Positions 30,768 through 40,400 of a stretch of 64,000 nucleotides of DNA are shown one piece after another (positions within the stretch are counted from its first letter, which is position 1; every line of letters begins with the position of its first letter). The DNA is from Siphonodentalium dalli (taxonomy: Eukaryota > Mollusca > Scaphopoda > Gadilida > Siphonodentaliidae): positions 68,099,319 to 68,163,318 of the forward strand of contig CP136069.1 of NCBI GenBank assembly GCA_032622095.1, given 5' to 3'. A model generated the notes under the pieces. That model had not been told where the DNA came from. It searched no databases and worked only from the letters and a program-made list of their open reading frames with translations. The translations under genes and the position numbers were made by a program.

Positions 30768-31301
30768 ACTTCGCAGAGTGGATTAAAGTTTCTCCATACA
30801 ATTTGGTTCTACCTTTGGCTAGGGACATGTGATCTCACAGATAAGAGCGGCGGTTTCATCACCCTGCGATCATATGACGACAACACAGCAGTCGAAGAAA
30901 TCTGTCAACAGATTGAAGCTATTGTGGAAACCATCTCGCAACAGAAACACTCAAAAGTAACCATCCTGGAATGCCCGGTATATTCCATTGAGGCACACAA
31001 CAGACACTATAATCACCCAAATCCGTCAGAATTTAAAGACCAAGACGAGAGACTTGAGGCACAAGTCTTCAAGCTAAATGGGAGGATACGAGAACTAAAC
31101 AAGATCTCAAATGTTGTATCTCCATCTTTCTCCTCTGATCTCAGTGAAAGGAAAAAGATTCGTAGAGGTGACAATCACAAATTGACAACAATCAAGAAAT
31201 ACAACTTCAGCCTATACACAGACGGACTTCATCCCACTGTTCTGCTATCAAGGTACTGGTTGAGGAAGCTGTCAGAACGGATAGCTGATAACTGTTGGTA
31301 A
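30768..31301 (+). pseudogene. CR1 ORF1: SGNH/GDSL-type esterase, 5' end missing
   Basis: 177 open codons after a TAA at 30765. YLWLGTCDLTDKSGGF near the start corresponds to the block III region of SGNH hydrolases, and YTDGLHPT near the end is the catalytic Asp-x-x-His block V. Between them are an alpha/beta segment (HSKVTILECPVYSI) and a basic linker. The block I Ser motif upstream is not in frame, so the N-terminal third is lost or shifted. Esterase domains occur in CR1 ORF1 proteins, where they are thought to aid RNP or membrane interactions. The ORF ends 69 bases before the ORF2 ATG. Confidence 0.7.
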
Positions 31302-31370
31302 AAGGTAAGCTAGGATTTCCAGGCTATACTGGTAGGGCTCCTAGCACTTAACCCACTTACCCCCCACAAC

Positions 31371-32396
31371 ATGTATATTACATTCCTATCGATGCTCCTT
31401 ATACTCTCTGCGATAGAACAAAGCCAAAACCAAAAGAGCTGGGAAAGTCAACAAACACTTGCAAATCTCCTCAGGATGAGATACAACAGCAGTGGGCGGC
31501 TAAAACTTCCATCGACCATCAGTCGCAAACACGCAGATGCTGCAAGTTTTTTCCTGCTTCTCTTACTCGCAGGAGACTTGGAGACAAACCCGGGGCATAA
31601 AAGAGCAGATATCTACCCCTGTGGCTATTGTGAGACCCCAGTAACATGGGAAAATGGTGGAGCCTGCTGCGATACATGTGACATCTGGTATCACAAAGAG
31701 TGCCTAGGCTACAACACCCAGGAAATGAGTATACTTAGCAAGAGCAATGTCTCCTGGCACTGCTACAAATGCGATAACATCAATGTGTCCTCAGTTTCCT
31801 ACCATTTATATGACACCGACGCCAGCACCAACTACTACGAACCCCTTTCAAGACTGAACAGCACATTGGAATCAATATCTTCCAACTTCAGCCCTATGAG
31901 AGCAAGTAGTCAACTGCGGAACAGTGAGCATTGGAAATCTCAAAAAAACACAACCTCTATGACCTCAACATCTGAAGTACCATCCTGTCATGTATTTGAG
32001 ATACCAAAGAAGACGAATCTGAGATTACTGACAATGAATTGTCGCAGCCTCAAAGACAAGACCCAAGAACTGGCTGCAGCAATTGAATACATCAAACCGG
32101 ATATTGTATGTGGCACAGAGTCATGGCTGAGTGGCGTAAAATCAGGTAATCCACCAGAACTGGACGCAATCAAGAACGGCGAAATGTTTCCAGCGAACTA
32201 CTCAGTGTACCGAAATGACAGGTCAACAACAGGAGGTGGAGTATTCATCATGGTAAACAACAACATCATTTCCATCGAGCAACCACAACTAACAACAGAG
32301 TCAAATAGTGTGGACCAAAATAACACACCAGAACAACAAAGAGCTCATGGTTGGTTGCTGTTACATGCCACATCGATCCGAGAAAACAGTAGATGA
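31371..32396 (+). pseudogene. CR1 ORF2, N-terminal part: leader, 2A-like motif, PHD finger, endonuclease start
   Basis: Starts at ATG 31371. Residues 1-15 are hydrophobic. Residues 60-76 (FFLLLLLAGDLETNPGH) form a 2A-like motif whose last residue is His rather than Pro. Residues 84-134 form a PHD finger with C4HC3 spacing: C84, C87, C100, C103, H108, C111 and a final WHCYKC. After a Ser-rich linker the APE endonuclease begins with LRLLTMNCRSL and TESWLS (catalytic Glu). A frameshift at about 32300 moves the protein into the frame of 32308-34896; the tail beyond it to 32396 is out-of-frame read-through. PHD fingers may direct insertion to chromatin marks (family knowledge). Confidence 0.8.
31572..31598 (+). 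other. 2A-like ribosome-skipping motif with terminal Pro changed to His
   Basis: Codons for GDLETNPGH. The 2A consensus is D-x-E-x-N-P-G-P, with a hydrophobic stretch upstream as seen here. The final codon is CAT instead of a Pro codon, a one-base difference, which should abolish skipping. Confidence 0.75.
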
Positions 32397-34896
32397 GTTA
32401 TCAAAATCCATCAAGAAAATCACGGATAACCACTACAATGAAGTTCTGCTAGCCGGAGACTTCAACTGTCCTGACATAAACTGGAATATTCCAAATGCGC
32501 CAACAGATTGTCCTGACTACAACATACAGAATCACTTAATCCAGACTATGACTAAATGCCAGCTCACCCAAATACACAGAGATGCTACGCGAGAGAATAT
32601 GCTTGATCTGGTATTCACATCAAACCCCACACTTGTCAAGTCATCTACAAGCATACCAGGCATATCAGACCATGCAATGATTGTCACAGATATAGAAGTA
32701 AAACCACACTACCTACACACACCACCTAGGAAGTGCTATATCTTCAGCAAGGCATCATGGGGAGATCTACGGTATGAAGCCTCCTTAGCATCTGCAAACT
32801 TCTACCACGAGAAGAGCCAAGGTAGGAACGTAAACGAGCTATGGAATATATTTAAAGACAACATCAAGGCCTCCATGGAGAAACATATTCCATCTAAAAC
32901 AATCCAGTTCAAAAACAAACCTCCTTGGCTGACGACCAAAGAAAAAAGAATGCTTCGGAAAAGAGCACGTCTGTACAATAAAGCAAGGAAAACAAACATA
33001 TGGGACCAGTACAGATCATACCAAAAAGAGTGCAAGAAACAACTTAGGAAAGCTGAATGGGATTACACCAACACAATGATACAGGACTCGTTAGACAAAA
33101 GAGACACCAAACCATTCTGGCGTTATATCAAATCCAAGAAGAAAGACTCAATTGGAGTAGCGCCCCTCCTCTCTAAGGGAAAACTGGTAAACGATATTCA
33201 GGAGAAAGCAGAAATTTTGTTGAACCAATTTCAATCTGTGTTTACCAAGGACAAGACTGGCCCAGTGACGACAACGAACAAGCACATCCCAAATACCATC
33301 AAATCACTGAAAATCAATCGGGATGGGGTGACAAAGCTTCTGAAAGAGATAAACCCCGGAAAGGCATCCGGCCCTGACGATCTACCCAACCGCGTCTTGA
33401 AAGAATGTGCAGAGGAACTGAGTCCTGGACTAACAGCCATCTTCCAGCTCTCCATCGACACTGGAATGCTGCCGAATGACTGGAGAAACGCCAACATATC
33501 TTCTGTCTTCAAAAAAGGGGACAAACATCAACCAGAGAACTACAGGCCAGTGTCATTAACATCAGTATCATGCAAAATCCTCGAACACATAATATGCAAG
33601 CACATCATGAAACATCTAGAAGAAAATAAAGTCCTCACCCACCTCAACCATGGATTTCGATCAGGACATTCATGTGAAACACAGCTACTGACAACAACCA
33701 ACGACCTTCTAAAAAACTTCAATGCCAGTAAACAAACAGATCTGATAATACTGGACTTTTCAAAGGCATTTGATACAGTTCCACACAACAAGCTGCTATA
33801 CAAACTGGAAGAATACGGTATAAGAGGGCAACTACATACATGGCTAACATCCTTCCTCACCAAAAGAAAAATGAAAGTAGTACTTGAAGGCCACAGTTTC
33901 ACCGAGGTAGACGTGGACTCCGGAGTACCGCAGGGAACAGTATTGGGGCCTCTCCTGTTCCTTTGCCATAGTAATGACTTACCGGACACAGTGTCATCAA
34001 CAGTAGGACTCTTCGCAGATGACTGTCTGCTATACAGAAAAATAAACTCCATCAAAGACCAGGTCATACTCCAACACGACTTAAAGAGCCTTGAGACACG
34101 GGCAAAAAACTGGGGCATGACATTCAATGCCAAAAAATGCTACGTGATGAGTCTAAAAGGAAAACACAGCAAATACTACACGCTGGATGGCGAAATACTC
34201 AGCCAAGTCAACACCAACCCATATCTTGGTATCCAGATTTCTAAAGACCTGAAATGGACATCACAGGTGAACAACACGGCCAAGAAAGCTAGTGCCACAC
34301 TCGGTTTTCTCAGAAGAAATCTGAAGTTTATGCCAGAAAAATCCAAGAGAACTGCCTACATATCATTAGTAAGATCAATAATGGACTATGGAGCTATAGT
34401 TTGTGACCCCTACCAGCAGAAAAATATAGATCTCCTTGAAAAGATTCAACGAAAGGCAGCAAGATTCATCACTGGAGACTACAGGTCAAGAGAAGAGGGC
34501 AGCATGACGAGAATGTTGAAAGAACAACAATTACCAACACTTCATGCTCGTCGAAAAACACAGCGCCTGACCTACTTTTATAAGGTGGCAGAGGGTCTGG
34601 TACCGGCTATACACACAAACAACTTCCTAACTAAGGCTAAGGCAAGGAGGAGAATCAAACCAAAACAATTCAAGGACCATCAAACAACAAATATCCTTGA
34701 GAAGAGAGAGACGAACAATAATAAGTGCTTTGAAATACCATCAACGTCCTGTGACCAGTACAAACATTCATTCTTTGTGGACACAGCAGTGTACTGGAAC
34801 AAATTACACCAAGACGTTGTTGCACTGAACACACCAGAAGAATTCGCAGCTGCGCTATCAGAAACATCTGCAGCAGCTGTTGGCGCTGCGCAATAA
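32305..34896 (+). CDS. CR1 ORF2, main part: endonuclease, reverse transcriptase, C-terminal domain
   Basis: Open for about 860 codons, continuing the endonuclease after the frameshift. It has MVGCCYMPHR, LAGDFNCPDINW (GDFN box) and ISDHAMIV (SDH catalytic box). Linker LRKRARLYNKARKT and FWRYIKSKKKDSIGV lead into the RT: PGKASGPDDLPNRVLKE, YRPVSLTSVSCKILE, ILDFSKAFDTVPH (motif A Asp near codon 483), SGVPQGTVLGPLLFL, and FADDCLLY near codons 569-572. The thumb has YLGIQISKDLKW and RSIMDYGAIVCDPY. All catalytic residues are present and no internal stop exists, so apart from the upstream shift this is the best-preserved LINE protein in the window. A product restarting here would lack the PHD finger and endonuclease N-terminus. 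Confidence 0.85.
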   Translation: MVWTKITHQNNKELMVGCCYMPHRSEKTVDELSKSIKKITDNHYNEVLLAGDFNCPDINWNIPNAPTDCPDYNIQNHLIQTMTKCQLTQIHRDATRENMLDLVFTSNPTLVKSSTSIPGISDHAMIVTDIEVKPHYLHTPPRKCYIFSKASWGDLRYEASLASANFYHEKSQGRNVNELWNIFKDNIKASMEKHIPSKTIQFKNKPPWLTTKEKRMLRKRARLYNKARKTNIWDQYRSYQKECKKQLRKAEWDYTNTMIQDSLDKRDTKPFWRYIKSKKKDSIGVAPLLSKGKLVNDIQEKAEILLNQFQSVFTKDKTGPVTTTNKHIPNTIKSLKINRDGVTKLLKEINPGKASGPDDLPNRVLKECAEELSPGLTAIFQLSIDTGMLPNDWRNANISSVFKKGDKHQPENYRPVSLTSVSCKILEHIICKHIMKHLEENKVLTHLNHGFRSGHSCETQLLTTTNDLLKNFNASKQTDLIILDFSKAFDTVPHNKLLYKLEEYGIRGQLHTWLTSFLTKRKMKVVLEGHSFTEVDVDSGVPQGTVLGPLLFLCHSNDLPDTVSSTVGLFADDCLLYRKINSIKDQVILQHDLKSLETRAKNWGMTFNAKKCYVMSLKGKHSKYYTLDGEILSQVNTNPYLGIQISKDLKWTSQVNNTAKKASATLGFLRRNLKFMPEKSKRTAYISLVRSIMDYGAIVCDPYQQKNIDLLEKIQRKAARFITGDYRSREEGSMTRMLKEQQLPTLHARRKTQRLTYFYKVAEGLVPAIHTNNFLTKAKARRRIKPKQFKDHQTTNILEKRETNNNKCFEIPSTSCDQYKHSFFVDTAVYWNKLHQDVVALNTPEEFAAALSETSAAAVGAAQ

Positions 34897-34989
34897 CATC
34901 GCCCACCGCCCGTCCTATCATACCAAATTGGTTACTTGGACGTATTTATCCAGATCCAGAATCACGTTTCGATGAAAATTGAAGAATAT

Positions 34990-35245
34990 GATCCATCGTC
35001 CTTTGTACAGGTACTTGTATTAGTGTGGCCGTTGGAGAGTTGAACCCGGAATAAATTGGATACAAGCTGATTTTTGTGTTATTCGTCGCGGGAAAACACC
35101 AGGAACAACATATCCAAAATCCACAAAAATCCGCTCATGGCAAAATTCAGGATCCAAGATGGCGTCCATAATGTCTGTTGTTATCGCAAAATACTGAATT
35201 TCTGCGGTAGGTGCTCCAATTAATGCCAAATTCGTAATAAATTGA
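34990..35245 (-). repeat. interspersed repeat family R3, copy 1
   Basis: Contains AACCCGGAATAAATTGGATA, GGGAAAACACCAGGAACAAC, AAAATCCGCT and AAGATGGCGTCC. Copies of the same order occur at 37020-37240 and 57520-57680 in the reverse sense. Non-coding. Confidence 0.65.
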
Positions 35246-37019
35246 AATATATACAAACAACGCTTTGTCGTAAGCCATATCTGTAGAATGTATTTCCCAA
35301 AATGGCCGCCAAAATGGACAAAATCGAATGAAATTTACATGTTGTGCAACATTGAAGAGCTAGTCCAATACGAGTGAACAAACTCTCGAATTATGCGAGG
35401 AAGAATGATTGCAGAGTATAAGAGAAACCTTTTATTAGAGATGTACGAATTATCTCTGATGTATTTCACGAGAGAGCAAGCGAAACCAGGGTCTTATGAA
35501 ACGGTTAAATCTTGACTTTTGTACGCCCAGAAACGGAAACATAACGCTGTTTTTTCTGTACTGCTTATCTTGAATCGTATGATATATGTGTAATTAAACA
35601 GCTAAATGGGATTTAGTAGAGATGTACTGACTATGAGACCTTTTTCTAGAAGCAGAAACATGTGTACTCCGAGCAGTCTCACGAATGTGACCGATCATCA
35701 TTTATTTTTATATCTACAGCATGAAACCTTTAAAAATTAACTGATATAAAACGGTATGAAAGATATTCATATAGTACTGGGTAAAATGCGTATATTCTAT
35801 TGTCCGTGTCTCAAAATAGTAGTCATAGTTGCCTCAGATCAAGTGATAAAACACGAATATTTCGCTTTTATCACAATAATGCATGGTGGTATAGCATGAA
35901 CTAAATTTATTAAAACACGAAGGAGTATCATAGACTTTCGTCAATAAATTCTAAACTTGACCAAAATTGCCTACATACTCTGTGACAAAGACTGTGTTTA
36001 TACCTGGAAATTATATTTGGTTGAATTCACCAAGGCCACATCTACGCGAAACTTACTACGTTTTCTTCAACCGCATCACCACGTTTACTCCTTCTCCCTA
36101 ATGTTACACATAGCTGCTGCACACAGAACCACAATTAATACTATTGCGTGAATGTTCAACGTTGAATAACATCTTAAACGGTGATCACTCGATATTTAGC
36201 ATGATTATGTGGGTGGTAATGGTAAGATATTTTCAAACAAAAATATACTGAAAACTAATAGTGTGCATTGCGTAGCTGCATATTCCAGTTGTAAAGTTGT
36301 GATTGAAATAATTGGAACAAAATTGTCTACTAAAAACACGGTTTGTTAGCAGCATGAAAATTAGTCTTACATACAATGTGTGTTGTACCGTCTCTTTGAT
36401 CTGGTGAGACGCGGTGCTAATCTACTGAGATATGAGTGTTTCTTTACAGTATAATAAGCATTGCAACAAATATGTATTGTTTAATATCACCGGGAGTGTT
36501 GACAATTCTGGAAATATAACTAACATTTAGACCGCTAGAGTGTGCACTTAAATTTCGGCGTTACATTCAATAATTAATCATCATGCCGAATGAAACTACC
36601 ATGAACTGTGGGCGAAACATTAGTTCGTGTGTTGCATGTCCGATATTATTATTTTTGGCCCGATAATTGGATGTTGGATAAGCAGAACACCCAAACTTAA
36701 AGACGCAAATCATCGGGGTTTGACTTGCGGTGTATTGGCCGATAAATCCTTCAGATTGATCTGTTTAATTATGTGTGTACCTTTAAAGATATTCAATAAC
36801 CGACTTGCATATTATCAATACATATTTTCACTCCTATGTGGTTATCCAATATGTTGCTTTCTTTGTTATATTGCTTGCAGTTGTGGCCATTTTGACAGCC
36901 ATTTCATGGCCACGATTATATGATTTTCTGTGCGTGTCACTCTATTCGCCCCCGTACTATAATTTAACACAAACTGGTATAACGGCGTAATTCCGATGCC
37001 ACAATATATCGTATAATGA
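35246..37019. other. stretch without recognised features
   Basis: No frame with a known domain; the 98-codon ORF at 36627-36923 has hydrophobic, Cys-rich composition but no support. Confidence 0.3.
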
Positions 37020-37240
37020 CTTGTTTCGAGAACTGATGTAGTATAGACAACCATGTTGAATGCCATCTTGGATAACAAAGTTTCCTCACAGCGGATTTTT
37101 GATATGTTGTTCCTGAGGCTTTTCCGCGTCGAATGACACCAAAATCAGCTTGTATCCAATTTTTTCCGGGTTGATCCTCAAATTCTGCTTCAATGACCAC
37201 ACTATATGTTGTAGCCATCAAACTTGTGACTGACGCATGA
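37020..37240 (+). repeat. interspersed repeat family R3, copy 2
   Basis: GAATGCCATCTTGGATAAC, GCGGATTTTTGATATGTTGT, a CGCGTCGAATGACACCAA phrase and TTTTTCCGGGTTGA, in the same order as 57520-57680 and as the reverse of 34990-35245. Confidence 0.65.
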
Positions 37241-37552
37241 GTCATGACTGATCTGTGACGTCATAATTCTGACTAATTTCGACATTGTTGTATGTCTCGT
37301 AATCCTAGTCACCAGTGGTTGACTATTGTGAGCTAATTGGGCCGTTTTTTAATTTTGTGAAGTATCTGTCTTTTGAAATTCACAATACTGTTGTGCAAGC
37401 CAAGTGTAACCTCACTGCACTCAATGACTCAGCATGTTGCTGTTTGAATTTGGTCAGTCTCAGTTCGCTGAAAATTGCTGCTCTCTTGCAGAGAAACATA
37501 TCAATGATTAGCGCCCGTTAATTTTCGGAGGTTATAACATCTTGTCCCTTTA

Positions 37553-37860
37553 CTTTTTTTTTTTACTTTAAACATATTTTATTTGTAATAATACAAATTG
37601 GATTGGGGCACAAGTTACATAACCTAATGAGCCCCTCTCCGGTATACATTGTTACAAAATTACATAATTGACAAAGTGGCACAATACGTAACTTATTTAC
37701 AGCTGTGTGGAATGTGAGAGAATGGTGACTGGTGAAGGATGATCTTTGCGGATCGTTAGGAAAGGATGATGTAAGGTGGTGGGGGTGCCAACGTCGATTG
37801 TGTTTATTTAAAACATTGTTATGCAAGTACCAGGTCGAAAAAAGCAATAAACAACAATAA
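37553..37860 (-). other. candidate polyadenylated retrocopy (minus strand)
   Basis: On the minus strand the segment ends in AATAAA, about 15 bases later an A run of 11, and then unrelated sequence. A 94-codon open frame (37563-37847) covers it but has no domain and runs into the tail. It could be a processed transcript insertion or chance. No target duplication was identified. Confidence 0.3.
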
Positions 37861-39292
37861 ACATATTTATGTCCTACTTATTAATTAAGTTAATATCATT
37901 TGTCAAAAACGTTTAGTTTCCGTAATAAAATGTTGTACTATTTTGAACAATTTCACATTTTGATTTATATCTATGTTTTGGATGCCAGAAAGTAATTCAT
38001 TCATATGTGTTAATTCGAGTCCTTCTCTGTGTAGCAATGATACATTTCTGTTCGTTCTGATTGGTACAGGGAACACATGAAAGGGTAATGATATGCATCT
38101 TCGCATTGCTTCATATACAAACATAATCCACACAGTGCTAACAATATTCCAGGTTATTAAGAAGCAAGTTAGTCCAATTTCACACACAAAAATATGTTGA
38201 TAATATACTGTAAAAAACTCAATCGCCTCAAGTGGCCGGACGCCGCCATGTTTTCGTGAATTGTATCGTGCTTCACGTGATGCAATCACGTGGGTCACCA
38301 TTTGGTTCCGAGTTCGGCTAGGACCAAATGCTTAGGTATTATATCAATATATAGAACCTAATCCTTCTCGGTACCTATTGCTTAGGTACTAAAAGACATA
38401 TAGGTACTATGAAGGACATATACGGATTGGCATATCTAAGAGTGTATATGTCCGAAAATAGGGTGTTTATCGTCAGAATTTGATACGTTATTAGGTAATT
38501 ACTCGGTATATGTCAGTTGGTGAGGAAAATTCTTCATTTCCACAACATTTTCACAAACTAATGCTCATAAAATTAGTCGTAACTTTGAAAATATGGCGCT
38601 CGTGACGTCCACTGGGGATGCTAAAAAAATTCAACTATAACTCGCATTTTTTTAAGAAAAGAAGCTATAAAGACAATCTGTTGAAGGTTCCGGTTCAAAG
38701 AGCCACCCGATTCTTTGCAACTTAATCGCGGTGGCCCCCGTTCTCTACATAAATGCGGAGTAGCTTTTACACATCCACATATAACGCCAACATCAATATT
38801 GGGCTAAAACAAGATATTGTATTGGTTTAGTATTACCTAAATATACAGTTATCTGTTCACAATTATTACACATCTTTCTCACAAAGTTACGACATGCAAA
38901 CCATGTGGTCAGCGTGGGATTACCAGACTAAACCACATCTTAGTCTCAGTGGGGATGGTGGGACAGGCATCCGGGTTCAAGTGGCGTGCAATTTATCATC
39001 AATATAAAGACAGTTATAATGTTAATGCTTTTTGCACCATGACGTACAAAATATGTATCATGCGTATCTATCTATATATATTATGAGACATGCAAAAGGT
39101 ATGGTGATCGTTCTTACGGGCACTATGTGGTACAAGTACTGAATTTATATAAATTGGATTAGAGTGGAGGAGTACATACTATCTTTCAATTTCATACTTC
39201 CATACCTCATAACACTTTCTCCTAATTCTCCTATTCAAACTGAATTCCCACCTTTGATTTACCCTATTACTTACTAACATCGCGCATATATA
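37861..39292. other. non-coding stretch; two CACGTG boxes near 38280
   Basis: No supported gene. CACGTG occurs at 38274-38279 and 38287-38292, next to a GCCGCCATGTTTT phrase at about 38243. A short internally repetitive patch with GGTAC[C/T]AT and CTTAGGTA phrases lies near 38330-38410. Confidence 0.3.
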
Positions 39293-39605
39293 CTAGCTGA
39301 TGTGCCCGACTTCGTCCGGGCTATGTAAACATAATCATCAAGCACAATGCCCCTACCTGTGAAATATGCAATGAGATTAACTATCTAGTTAACGTGTAAA
39401 GGACACGATCGCACGTGAAATTGGACCCGCCCATATTGTTCCCTGGATCAAAGTAGGCTTACATACCAAATTCTCGGAAACAAAGTAGGCCTACATACCA
39501 AATTCGTGTCGGATCGGTCGAGCAGTTTTCGAGTCTATAACACACATACGCACACACATACACACATACATACACATATACATACATACAGAAGTTCCAA
39601 AATAT
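39293..39605 (+). repeat. SINE-like interspersed unit, copy 3
   Basis: CTAGCTGATGTGCCCGACTT start, GGACCCGCCCATATTGTT middle with a small internal duplication near 39470, TTTTCGAGTCTATAACACAC, then an ACATACA tail and AAATATATAATACTAG. Same family as 20395 and 20690. Confidence 0.75.
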
Positions 39606-40020
39606 ATAATACTAGCAGGTTAGCCCGCCACTGGCGGCAATCGTCAGAAACATGACATTATTTTTTTGTTTTTCAATCAGTTAATTCTTTTAGTTTAATT
39701 TTTGTTGTTGAATGTTTTGAATTTTTTGTAATTAATTTTTGTAATTAATTTTTTTAAATTAATTTTTTGTTTTTCAATGAGTTAATTCTGCCTTTTTAAT
39801 CCAGATAAATGATGGTACCCGTCCCTAAAAGAGGTACGATTTACGGTAAGTACGTTATTTACGCAATGCGTCGAAAACGGAAACATAAGAGGGTCGATGA
39901 AATGAACTCAAAAGTATTGATCCCGTATCTTATGACTTCCAATAAATCTCTCCGCATAGTCCGCACCCTGGGGCATAACTGGGAAGTGAAGACATAATTT
40001 TAGAAGGCCCCACAATGAAA
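39606..40020 (+). repeat. ACTAGCAGGTTAGCCCGC-type interspersed element
   Basis: Begins directly at the end of the SINE-like unit and contains AATTAATTTTTG repeats at about 39700-39780. ACTAGCAGGG..CGGCGTTGC starts at 52016 and 55861 are related openings. Confidence 0.5.
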
Positions 40021-40235
40021 ATGTCCCCCGTTCCTACCTAGGAAGCCCTACGTACGTAAGAATGACACAGAAGCGAGTTCCATTTCGAGCGATAACGTAA
40101 ACAAAAGCCGTATGCGAAAGCCGAAGGGAATAAAGAGCGTTAACCGGTTAACGAACCCAAATATGGAAGATATAAGGAGCGTTTAGCGTTATTGCGTTAA
40201 GCACTCCCGGCCAATTACGATGACTGGGGAGTGGG

Positions 40236-40400
40236 TAAGGGGTGAAGGAGTCGTCGCACGGGCTCGCGAATGATCCGATGACATTTCCCGTGACTTTTTA
40301 CCCTTATATAGGAAGTGTGAGGTCAATCGGTCCAGCCGTTTTCGAGTCTATAAAGGACAAATATACACACACATATACGGAAGTCTCAAAATATATAGGA
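40236..40400 (+). repeat. tail of a SINE-like unit
   Basis: GGTCAATCGGTCCAGCCGTTTTCGAGTCTATAA followed by an ACACACATATAC tail and AAAATATATAGG, matching the 3' part of the 20395 and 39293 units; phrases are given in short form because only the tail is preserved. Confidence 0.6.

Larger units (their letters stand above)
28372..31068 (-). repeat. right arm of second large inverted repeat
   Basis: Mirror of 24857-27243, longer by about 315 bp because it keeps two segments missing on the left. Its outer edge falls inside the CR1 esterase ORF, which continues beyond it, so this arm is the source and the left arm the copy. Confidence 0.85.
30768..34932 (+). mobile_element. CR1-type LINE, nearly complete, one ORF2 frameshift
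   Basis: ORF1 esterase (30768-31301), then ORF2 with a leader, a 2A-like motif and a PHD finger (from 31371), APE endonuclease, RT and C-terminal domain to 34896. This layout (SGNH esterase in ORF1, PHD finger at the ORF2 N-terminus) is characteristic of CR1-clade elements of marine invertebrates. The 3' boundary is placed about 35 bases after the stop, where an unrelated repeat begins. The 5' end is uncertain. Confidence 0.8.

Noticed and set aside
33231-34133. Minus-strand ORFs of 97 and 197 codons
   Set aside because: Antisense shadows of the CR1 ORF2 coding frame.
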